A stretch of 64,000 nucleotides of DNA from Burkholderiales bacterium (lineage in GTDB: Bacteria; Pseudomonadota; Gammaproteobacteria; Burkholderiales; Burkholderiaceae_C): positions 1-64,000 of the forward strand of contig JACPOI010000022.1 of the NCBI GenBank assembly GCA_016185015.1, written 5' to 3'. This document shows, piece after piece, positions 36,600-43,214 of the stretch; position 1 is the stretch's first letter; each line of letters starts with the position of its first letter. The position numbers and the translations under genes were made by a program. Below the pieces are notes generated by a model that saw nothing but the letters and a program-made list of their open reading frames with translations, did no database searches and was not told the origin of the DNA.

Positions 36600-37504
36600 A
36601 CAGCCGGCGCACGCCCGTCTGGCTGCTCACCGGCTACCTGGGCAGCGGCAAGACCACCTTGCTGCGGCAGTGGCTGCGCGAGCCGGCGCTGGCCGATGCG
36701 GCCCTGGTGGTCAACGAGATCGGCGAGGTGGGCTTTGACGACCGCCTGCTGGCCAGCGCGGTGGACAGCGCGCGGTTGCTGGCCAACAGCTGCATCTGCT
36801 GCAGCGGCCTGCCGGGCCTCGAAGAAGCGCTCACCGAACTCTGGTGGGACCGCCTGCAGCGCAGGCGTCCCGCATTTTCCAGCGTGGTGATCGAAACCAC
36901 CGGGCTGGCCGACCCCGGGCCCGTCATCGCCGCGTTCGAGACCACGCCCTTCCTGCGCGAGCGCTACCAGCTGGCAGGCGTGCTGGCCTGCGCCAGTGCC
37001 AGCGCTGGCACCGCCCTGCTCGCCGCCCAGCGCGAGGCGCGCGCACAGATCGAGGCGGCCGACGCGGTCATCCTCACCAAGACCGACCAGGCATCGGCCC
37101 TGGCCCTGCAGGCCGAGGTGCGGCGCTTGAACCCGCGCGCGCAGATGGCGCTGTCCGCCCAGGCCTCACTGACCTGGATGCAACTGCGCGCCTTGCTGCA
37201 AGACGACCGCCCCATGGCGCCCGTGGCTGCCGCGCACGCCCACGCCCACCACCACGCCGCCGCCGCGGCCTTCATCGCGCTGCCCGAGCCCCTTGCGTCG
37301 GCGGCCCTGCAGGCCCGCGTAGCGGACTTGCGCGGCCCCGACCTGCTGCGTCTCAAGGGCGTGGTGGCGCTGACAGGCGGCGCGCTGCACACGGTGCAAT
37401 GGGCCCTGGGCGACGCGGACCTCAACCTCACACCCTTTGTCGGCACGGCGCCAGCCCTGGGCCTGACCTGCATCCGCGCGCAGGGGGCGACGGCACCCGC
37501 CTGA
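36596..37504 (+). CDS. COG0523 (CobW/YjiA-type) metallochaperone GTPase
   Basis: A 302-residue P-loop GTPase. Walker A is GYLGSGKTTLL, the metal motif CxCC is NSCICCSGLPG, switch/Walker B is IETTGLADPGP and the base motif TKTD. A His-rich stretch AHAHAHHHAA (about 213-222) precedes a short C-terminal CobW_C domain. COG0523 proteins deliver or sense metals (Zn, Co, Fe) or help metalloenzyme maturation. In this operon, the Zn dehydrogenase and the Rieske/Fe oxygenase are plausible clients. Overlaps IclR by ATGA. Confidence 0.88.
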   Translation: MNSRRTPVWLLTGYLGSGKTTLLRQWLREPALADAALVVNEIGEVGFDDRLLASAVDSARLLANSCICCSGLPGLEEALTELWWDRLQRRRPAFSSVVIETTGLADPGPVIAAFETTPFLRERYQLAGVLACASASAGTALLAAQREARAQIEAADAVILTKTDQASALALQAEVRRLNPRAQMALSAQASLTWMQLRALLQDDRPMAPVAAAHAHAHHHAAAAAFIALPEPLASAALQARVADLRGPDLLRLKGVVALTGGALHTVQWALGDADLNLTPFVGTAPALGLTCIRAQGATAPA

Positions 37505-37527
37505 GTGGCTTGCGGGAGAATGCAGCC

Positions 37528-39162
37528 ATGCGATCTTTCTTCCGCCCCCGGCCTTTGAGCGCGGCGCCTGCGCCGGGCGGCGAACCCGCCCTGTCGGCAC
37601 TGGCCCCGCTGCGCCTGCCGGTGTTCCGCATGCTGTGGGCCACCTGGCTGACCGCCAACGTCTGCATGTGGATGAACGATGTGGCAGCCGCGTGGATGAT
37701 GACCTCGCTGACCACGACCCCCATCTGGGTGGCCCTGGTGCAGACTGCCTCGACCCTGCCCGTGTTCCTGCTGGGCCTGCCCAGCGGGGCCATGGCCGAC
37801 ATCCTGGACCGCCGGCGTTATTTCATCCTGACCCAGTTCTGGGTGGCCGGCGTGGCCCTGCTGATGTGCGTGACCATCCTGGCGGGCTGGATGTCGCCGG
37901 CCCTGCTGCTGGCGCTGACCTTTGCCAACGGCATCGGCCTGGCCATGCGCTGGCCGGTCTTTGCGGCCATCGTGCCCGAGCTGGTGCCGCGCACGCAGCT
38001 GCCGGCGGCCCTGGCGCTCAATGGCGCGGCCATGAACGGCTCGCGCATCATCGGCCCGCTGGTGGCGGGCGCCCTGATCGCCAGCGCCGGCACCCTCTAC
38101 GTCTTCCTGCTCAATGCCGCGCTTTCGGTGATCGCCGGATTCACCATCATGCGCTGGCGCCGCGAGCACAAACCCCATCCCCTGGGCCGCGAGAAACTCT
38201 TCAGCGCCATGCGGGTGGGCCTGCAGTTCGTCGCGCATTCGGCGCGCCTGCGCGTCGTGCTGCTGCGCATCGCCCTGTTCTACAGCCACTGCACGGCGGT
38301 GCTGGCCCTGTTGCCCCTGGTGGCGCGCGGCCTGCCCGACGGCGGCGCCGGTACCTTCACCCTGCTGCTGGCCGCCATGGGCTCGGGCGCTGTCGTCGCC
38401 GTGCTCTTCCTGCCGCGCATGCGCCAGGCCATGAACCTCGACCAGCGCGTGGTCTTCGGCACCGTGCTGCAGGCCGCGTCGATGGCCGTGATCGCCTTCG
38501 CACCCAATATCTACCTGGCCGTGCCCACCATGTTCCTGGGTGGCGTGGCCTGGATCACGGTGGCCAATTCCCTGAGCGTGTCAGCCCAGATGGCGCTGCC
38601 CAACTGGGTGCGCGCCCGGGGCATGTCCATGTACCAGATGGCGCTCATGGGCTCGGGCGCCATCGGCGCTGCCGTCTGGGGACAGGTGGCCACCTGGAGC
38701 AGCGTGCAGACCAGCCTGCTGGTGGCGGCCATCTCGGCCGTGCTCACTCTGTTCCTGGCCCGGCGCTACTGGGCGGGCCATCACGGCGAGGAAGACCTGA
38801 CGCCGGCGAACGAGTACACGCAGCCGGTGGTCAGCACGCCGCCGGCCTCCGGCCACATCCTGGTCACGATCGAGTACCGCATCGATCCCGCGCAAGCCGA
38901 AGCGTTCAAGGCGGTGCTGCAGGAAAACCGGCACAGCCGCCTGCGCCGCGGCGCACTCCATTGGGAGCTGCTGCAGGACCTGAGCCAGCCGGGCGTTTAT
39001 ATCGAGCACATCGTCGACGAATCCTGGACCGATCACCTGCGCCGTTTCGAGCGCATGACGGCCGATGACGTCGCGCTGCGCGAACGCGCGCGGGCTTTTC
39101 ACATCGGTGACACCCCGCTGGTCGTGAAGCGCTTCGTGATCGACAGCACGGTGCGCAACTGA
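37528..39162 (+). CDS. MFS transporter of the DitE/EntS-like (MFS_3) family with C-terminal soluble domain
   Basis: A 544-residue protein with 12 predicted helices, including FRMLWATWLTANVCMWMNDVAAAWMM and GAMADILDRRRYFILTQFWVAG. Unusually for MFS but normally for this family, about 110 C-terminal residues are soluble (HILVTIEYRIDPAQAEAFKAVL, VYIEHIVDESWTDHLRRFERM), resembling a ferredoxin-like ABM/dimeric barrel domain. Such transporters are found in aromatic and resin-acid catabolic clusters. It begins 23 bp after the GTPase gene. Confidence 0.85.
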   Translation: MRSFFRPRPLSAAPAPGGEPALSALAPLRLPVFRMLWATWLTANVCMWMNDVAAAWMMTSLTTTPIWVALVQTASTLPVFLLGLPSGAMADILDRRRYFILTQFWVAGVALLMCVTILAGWMSPALLLALTFANGIGLAMRWPVFAAIVPELVPRTQLPAALALNGAAMNGSRIIGPLVAGALIASAGTLYVFLLNAALSVIAGFTIMRWRREHKPHPLGREKLFSAMRVGLQFVAHSARLRVVLLRIALFYSHCTAVLALLPLVARGLPDGGAGTFTLLLAAMGSGAVVAVLFLPRMRQAMNLDQRVVFGTVLQAASMAVIAFAPNIYLAVPTMFLGGVAWITVANSLSVSAQMALPNWVRARGMSMYQMALMGSGAIGAAVWGQVATWSSVQTSLLVAAISAVLTLFLARRYWAGHHGEEDLTPANEYTQPVVSTPPASGHILVTIEYRIDPAQAEAFKAVLQENRHSRLRRGALHWELLQDLSQPGVYIEHIVDESWTDHLRRFERMTADDVALRERARAFHIGDTPLVVKRFVIDSTVRN

Positions 39163-39169
39163 AGCGGCC

Positions 39170-39907
39170 ATGAGCGAACTGCTGCCCATGCTGCTGATCT
39201 GCGCCGTCGGCCTGGGCGCGGGCGTGCTGGGCGGGGTGATCGGCTTCGGCACCACCATCCTGCTGATGCCGCCGCTGGTGTATTTCTACGGCCCCATGAC
39301 GGCCGTGCCCGTGATTGCGCTGGTGGCCATCGTGGCCAACCTGGCGCGCGTGGGCCTGTGGTGGCGCAGCATCGACTGGAAACTCTGCGGCGTCTACGCG
39401 GCCACCTCCGTGCCCGCCGTGGTGCTGGGCGCCAACACCCTGGTGCAGTTCAACCCGCGCCTGATCGAGCTCATCCTCGGCAGCTTCCTGCTGCTCATGA
39501 TCCCGGTGCGGCGCTGGCTGCGCCGCATGGAATGGAAACCCCACCTCGGCCACATGGCGCTGGTGGGCGCGGTCATCGGCTACCTCACGGGCATCGTCGC
39601 CTCCACCGGTGCGATCAACACCCCTTTCTTCCTGGCCTACGGCCTGGTGAAAGGCGCCTACATCGGCACCGAGGCCGCCAGTTCACTGGCGGTCTTCCTG
39701 GCCAAGGGCGCGACCTTCCACACGCTGGGCGTGATCGACCACCGCGCCATCGGCCAGGGCCTGCTGATCGGCGTCTTCGTGCTCATCGGCTCAACCCTGT
39801 CCAAGCGCCTGGTGCTGCACCTGCCCGAGCACCGCTTCCTGCAGCTCATGGAAGCCGTGATGCTGGTGTCCGGGTTGGCCATCCTGTGGATGGCCTGGCC
39901 GGGCTAG
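39170..39907 (+). CDS. TauE/SafE family permease
   Basis: A 245-residue membrane protein with about eight helices. The N-terminal GLGAGVLGGVIGFGTTILLMPPLVYFYGP and mid-protein GYLTGIVASTGAINTPFFLAYGLVKG are the two TauE repeat signatures. Family members export or import sulfonates, sulfite or other organic anions. It starts 7 bp after the MFS gene and ends the operon. No terminator hairpin with a T-run is evident after it. Confidence 0.88.
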   Translation: MSELLPMLLICAVGLGAGVLGGVIGFGTTILLMPPLVYFYGPMTAVPVIALVAIVANLARVGLWWRSIDWKLCGVYAATSVPAVVLGANTLVQFNPRLIELILGSFLLLMIPVRRWLRRMEWKPHLGHMALVGAVIGYLTGIVASTGAINTPFFLAYGLVKGAYIGTEAASSLAVFLAKGATFHTLGVIDHRAIGQGLLIGVFVLIGSTLSKRLVLHLPEHRFLQLMEAVMLVSGLAILWMAWPG

Positions 39908-40024
39908 GACGAGCCAGGACTATCAAGAAGCCCGTTCGATAGTTAGTATTCGCCCCCGTGCACACCGCGGCCAACCCTGAAGGTTTTGAGCCCAAAAGTA
40001 CCCGTACTGGTTTATATTCATGCC
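39908..40024. other. Intergenic segment upstream of the riboswitch
   Basis: No gene is supported. The stretch should hold the promoter for the riboswitch transcript. AT-rich TTTATATTC at 40011-40019 is the likeliest -10 region, but no convincing -35 can be named. The whole gap up to the first downstream gene (39908-40228) is 321 bp; the remainder is the aptamer and hairpins listed separately. Confidence 0.4.
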
Positions 40025-40115
40025 TGACATTTACCTTTGGCACACCCGTACGAAAGTCGGGGTCGCAAAGCCTCCGGTCTAAAGCCCACTGGGCACGATA
40101 GCGGGGTTGCCGTCA
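40025..40115 (+). promoter_or_regulatory. Cyclic di-GMP-I (GEMM) riboswitch aptamer
   Basis: The RNA has the conserved core of class I c-di-GMP riboswitches in order: GGCACACCC at 40039, the GAAA tetraloop at 40052-40055, GGGGTCGCAAAGCCTCCGG at 40059-40077, TCTAA at 40078, hairpin GCCC-ACT-GGGC at 40084-40094, GATAGCGGGGTTGCC ending at 40111. It matches the Vc2-type pattern nearly base for base, including the tetraloop receptor and the GCGGGGTT(A/G)CC end. TGAC at 40025-40028 and GTCA at 40112-40115 could add to the closing stem. It lies 117 bp upstream of a four-gene operon on the same strand. Confidence 0.88.
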
Positions 40116-40116
40116 A

Positions 40117-40180
40117 GACAGTCTGTATCAGACCGGCGCTTGTCGCAAACAGAAACGCCGCCTGCGTGTTTCTGTGTTTT
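40117..40180 (+). terminator. Probable riboswitch expression platform with terminator hairpin
   Basis: Directly after the aptamer come a hairpin GTCTG-TAT-CAGAC at 40121-40133 and a second with arms ACAGAAAC at 40149-40156 and GTTTCTGT at 40168-40175, followed by GTTTT at 40176-40180. The second looks like an intrinsic terminator, though its loop is 11 bases and the T-run short. Ligand-controlled termination before the downstream operon is the likely mechanism; whether c-di-GMP turns expression on or off is not visible. Confidence 0.55.
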
Positions 40181-40228
40181 GCCACCTCCCACTTTTGCCA
40201 GCGTGCCAGCCTTTGAATGGAAGCACGC

Positions 40229-40444
40229 ATGGAAGACCCGCAAGCAGAGTTCGCCCACCGCCCGCCGGCCACCGACGCAGAGACGGCATGGCGTGACACC
40301 CTGGCCGCCATGAGCGCGGTGTTGCAGGACTGCCTGGCCCCTCGCACCGCGCCGTCGCGCGAGATCGAGCGGGCCGAAGAAGCCCTGCGCGAATACACCC
40401 GGCGGGTACGGCAACAGAAGCAGCTGGCCGAGGCCGCGTTGTGA
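40229..40444 (+). CDS. Small unknown protein, first gene after the c-di-GMP riboswitch
   Basis: A 71-residue acidic/basic helical protein (MEDPQAEFAHRPPATDAE, then AWRDTLAAMSAVLQDCLAP and REIERAEEALREYTRRVRQQKQLAE). No family is recognised. I start at the ATG at 40229, with GGAAG five bases upstream; an in-frame ATG at 40217 lacks a ribosome site. It has no signal peptide or membrane helix, and its C-terminal half may form a coiled coil. The stop overlaps the next GTG (GTGA). Confidence 0.65.
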   Translation: MEDPQAEFAHRPPATDAETAWRDTLAAMSAVLQDCLAPRTAPSREIERAEEALREYTRRVRQQKQLAEAAL

Positions 40445-40686
40445 ACCCGTCCGACGCCATGGCAGAGCCCCAGCAGGAAGCCGCCACGGCGAAAACCCGT
40501 GCGGTGCGCGGGCGCATGTCGCCCGCCCTGCCGGGCTCGCTCGACCCGCAACGTGACAAGCAGCGTTTTTGCATCGGCGAGTGCCAGGCCGACCGGCCCG
40601 AAGTCGGTGGCGTGGAAACCTCGCCCGGCCGTTTCCGCTGCGCCAATTGCTGGGCCGCCTTCCAGGCCCGGATGAAATTTCGCTGA
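40441..40686 (+). CDS. Small unknown protein with four-cysteine motif
   Basis: An 81-residue protein starting at a GTG that overlaps the previous stop codon by 4 bp. The N-terminal half is low complexity. The C-terminal half has FCIGECQADRP and RFRCANCWAAF: two pairs of cysteines about 27 residues apart that could bind one zinc ion. It is not recognised as a named family. Its coupling to the preceding gene supports real coding. Confidence 0.65.
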   Translation: MNPSDAMAEPQQEAATAKTRAVRGRMSPALPGSLDPQRDKQRFCIGECQADRPEVGGVETSPGRFRCANCWAAFQARMKFR

Positions 40687-40727
40687 GACCGCACCTGCCT
40701 CCCCGACATCACCACCTGAGTACCACC

Positions 40728-41306
40728 ATGCTGCCCCAGATCAAGACCCTGCTCGGCCAGAAGACCGCCGCCCCAGCCCAGCGCGAAACCCGTGCGGAAC
40801 GCATGCCAGCCGACGAGGGCATGCGCTATCGACGCGAGATGCTCTACCAGTCCATCCGCGAAAGCATGCTGGCCATGGAAGTGCTCTCCAACATGTACAA
40901 GTTCAAGGTGGTGAACGTCGACCAGCAGCACGAGGTCTTCATTGCCATGATCGAGGTGAGCAAGCTGTTCGAGGCCAAGTGGAACGGCACAGCCGCCAGC
41001 TTCGCCCAGGCGGAGCAGCGCATGATGACCGGCGCCATGAACCGCGCGGGCGTCACGCTGCAGGGCGTCTTCTGGCGCGTCGACGAATCGGTCGACGCCT
41101 TCGCCATGCCGGCCCGGGCCGGCGACGGCGCCGAGCAGGCACGGGCCGCCACAGCCATGCGCACACGTGAAGTCCCGGGTGACGTCTCCCACGCCCGGGT
41201 GCGCCTGGCGCGCCGCAGCGCAGAGACGCCCGCCGAACCGGCCGGCAGCGCCCCTGCCGCCAGCGGGAAAAGCGACATCGGCAGCACCCAGTACGGGCAA
41301 CTCTGA
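40728..41306 (+). CDS. Unknown 192-residue protein in the riboswitch operon
   Basis: No known domain is recognised. The central region (about residues 35-120) is well ordered and helical: MRYRREMLYQSIRESMLAMEVLSNMYKFKVVNVDQQHEVFIAMIEVSKLFEAKW is longer than shown in most databases' short motifs, with a repeated pattern of charged helices. The C-terminal 60 residues are Ala/Pro/Arg-rich and probably disordered. There is no signal peptide. It starts 41 bp after the previous gene and ends 8 bp before the HDOD gene, so it belongs to the same transcript. Confidence 0.68.
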   Translation: MLPQIKTLLGQKTAAPAQRETRAERMPADEGMRYRREMLYQSIRESMLAMEVLSNMYKFKVVNVDQQHEVFIAMIEVSKLFEAKWNGTAASFAQAEQRMMTGAMNRAGVTLQGVFWRVDESVDAFAMPARAGDGAEQARAATAMRTREVPGDVSHARVRLARRSAETPAEPAGSAPAASGKSDIGSTQYGQL

Positions 41307-41314
41307 AACACCCC

Positions 41315-42139
41315 ATGGAACTTGCCAGCCTGCTCCACTCCCCCGCCGCGCTTCCGAGCATTCCTCGCGTGATCGCGCTGCTGCTGGCCGAACTCGACCG
41401 GGACGAACCCGACCTCTTCCAGATCAACCGGCTCCTGGGCCAGGACCCCGTGCTGACCACGCGCGTGCTGCAACTCGTCGGCACGGCCTACCATCAACTG
41501 CAAAAGCCGATCACCAGCGTGAGCGAGGCGATGGCCCTGGTGGGCCTGCAGCAGGTGCGCGAGCTGGCCTATGCCGCGGCCGCCACGAGCGCCTTCCGCC
41601 AGGTCGGCAACGTGGACATGCCGCGCTTCTGGCGCTACAGCCTGAACGTGGCCAAACTCACGCGGCACCTCGCCAAGGACGCCCGCCATCCGGTGTCGCC
41701 GTTCACGGCCGGGCTGCTGCACGGCCTGGGCATGCTGGTCATGCACCTGGGCATGCCCCGGCAGATGGAGGAACTCGACCGTCGTATGCCCCTGTACGCT
41801 CCGCAGCGACACAGCGCCGAATACGAACAGGTTGGCTACAACTACGCCCAGGTCGGAGCCGACCTGGCCCGCGCCTGGCAGCTGCCGCAGGTCTTGGTGG
41901 ACATCCTGGAACACCAGGACGCGCCCTTCGAGCGCGACAACTATGAGCCCCTCAGCGGCATCCTGCACCTGGCCGTATGGCGCTGCCGCGCCATGGAGAT
42001 GGGCTACACCGACGAGGATCTGGCGGAGACCTTTCCCGAGACCACGGCCCTGGCCCTGCAGCTGGACCTGCACGACGTGCTGGACCGCGACCCCATCGCC
42101 TGGACCACGGCGCAGGAAGTGGCCGCCCTGACCGGCTAG
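41315..42139 (+). CDS. HDOD-domain signalling protein
   Basis: A 274-residue protein filled by an HDOD domain, a degenerate HD fold common in signal transduction. It shows LPSIPRVIALLLAELDRDEPDLFQINRLLGQDPVLTTRVLQLVG, KPITSVSEAMALVGLQQVRELA and FTAGLLHGLGMLVMHLGMP, followed by LPQVLVDILEHQDAPFERDNYEPL. HDOD proteins often act with c-di-GMP networks in motility and biofilm control. As the fourth gene after the GEMM riboswitch it could feed back into that network. Confidence 0.88.
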   Translation: MELASLLHSPAALPSIPRVIALLLAELDRDEPDLFQINRLLGQDPVLTTRVLQLVGTAYHQLQKPITSVSEAMALVGLQQVRELAYAAAATSAFRQVGNVDMPRFWRYSLNVAKLTRHLAKDARHPVSPFTAGLLHGLGMLVMHLGMPRQMEELDRRMPLYAPQRHSAEYEQVGYNYAQVGADLARAWQLPQVLVDILEHQDAPFERDNYEPLSGILHLAVWRCRAMEMGYTDEDLAETFPETTALALQLDLHDVLDRDPIAWTTAQEVAALTG

Positions 42140-42174
42140 GCGGGCGCACGCCTTTCCTCGCGGGCCCGCGCCTG

Positions 42175-42192
42175 AGGTATCGTTTGATACCT
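42175..42192. promoter_or_regulatory. 18-bp perfect dyad upstream of the DUF1304 gene
   Basis: AGGTATC at 42175-42181 and GATACCT at 42186-42192 form a perfect 7-bp dyad with a 4-base spacer GTTT, 25 bp before the DUF1304 ATG. The position suggests an operator for that gene; an RNA hairpin is also possible. The regulator is unknown. Confidence 0.45.
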
Positions 42193-42217
42193 GCGCACCC
42201 CACCCGAAGGAAACGCC

Positions 42218-42574
42218 ATGTCCGTCCTTGCCGCCATCGTCATCGTCCTCGTCGCCCTGCTGCACATCTGGTTCCTCGTGCTGGAAATGTTCCTCTGGGA
42301 CAAGCCGGCCGGCCTGAAGGCCTTCGGCCAGACACTGGAGAAGGCCCAGGCCTCCAAGGTGCTGGCCGCCAACCAGGGCCTGTACAACGGCTTTCTGGCC
42401 GCCGGCCTGCTCTGGGGGCTGAGCCTGGGCGCCGCGGGCACGCACATCCAGGTCTTCTTCCTGCTCTGTGTGGCGGTGGCCGGCCTCTACGGCGCAGCCA
42501 CCGCCAGCCGCAAGATCCTCTTCGTCCAGGCCTTGCCGGCTGCGCTGGGGCTGGTGCTGCTGATGCTGTCGTAG
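42218..42574 (+). CDS. DUF1304 family membrane protein
   Basis: A 118-residue protein with four predicted helices. The family block ALLHIWFLVLEMFLWDKPAGLKAFG and ANQGLYNGFLAAGLLWGL is clear. Function is unknown. AAGGAA precedes the ATG by eight bases. A perfect dyad stands upstream. Confidence 0.88.
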   Translation: MSVLAAIVIVLVALLHIWFLVLEMFLWDKPAGLKAFGQTLEKAQASKVLAANQGLYNGFLAAGLLWGLSLGAAGTHIQVFFLLCVAVAGLYGAATASRKILFVQALPAALGLVLLMLS

Positions 42575-42601
42575 CCCCAAGCCGGCTGCCACCCCCCGCA
42601 C

Positions 42602-43105
42602 ATGGACATCGTCTCGCACGGGCTCTGGGGCGGCCTGGCGCTGGGCCGGACCAGCCGGCGCAGCTTCTGGACCGCCTTCGGCTTCGGCACCGTGCCTGAC
42701 CTCTTTTCCTTCGGCCTGGTCTTCGCCAACGGCCTGTGGGTCCATGGCCTGGATTTTTTCAACGGCCTGGGCCACCCGCCAGACCCCACGCTCATCCCGG
42801 CCTATGTGTACAGCCTCTACAACGCCACGCACAGCCTGGTGGTGTTCGCCCTCGTGTTCGGCCTGGTCTGGCTGCTGCGCGGCAAGCCCCTGATGGAACT
42901 GGGCGCCTGGGGCCTGCACATCGCGGTGGACATCTTCACGCACAGCGAAGCGTTCTTTCCCACGCCCTTCCTGTGGCCGCTCTCGGACCTGCGGGTCGAC
43001 GGGGTACCGTGGAGCGACCCGCGCATCTTCTTCAGCAACGTGCTGCTGCTGGCCGTGCTGTATGCCTGGTTCTTCCTCCAACGGAAAAGGAAAAAGCCGG
43101 CCTGA
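42602..43105 (+). CDS. YdjM-like membrane-bound metal-dependent hydrolase family protein
   Basis: A 167-residue membrane protein. It begins MDIVSHGLWGGLALGR with a His and continues with GFGTVPDLFSFG, YNATHSLVVFALVFGLVW and GAWGLHIAVDIFTHSEAFFPTPFLWPLSD. The spaced His/Asp residues fit the YdjM/LexA-regulated hydrolase superfamily and could hold metal. The substrate is unknown. It starts 27 bp after DUF1304. Confidence 0.78.
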   Translation: MDIVSHGLWGGLALGRTSRRSFWTAFGFGTVPDLFSFGLVFANGLWVHGLDFFNGLGHPPDPTLIPAYVYSLYNATHSLVVFALVFGLVWLLRGKPLMELGAWGLHIAVDIFTHSEAFFPTPFLWPLSDLRVDGVPWSDPRIFFSNVLLLAVLYAWFFLQRKRKKPA

Positions 43106-43214
43106 CACCAGTGCGCGCTACAGGGGGAACGACACGCGGTCGTTACCACAACTTACAGACGGCAAGCACCACTTCATCAAGAATGGTCGTCCCCGTCTTC
43201 TCCCCCTCCTCCCC

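Noticed and set aside
40844-43108. Long minus-strand open frame across the HDOD and DUF1304 region
   Set aside because: Rich in Gln, His and Gly with no domain, and antisense to well-supported genes.
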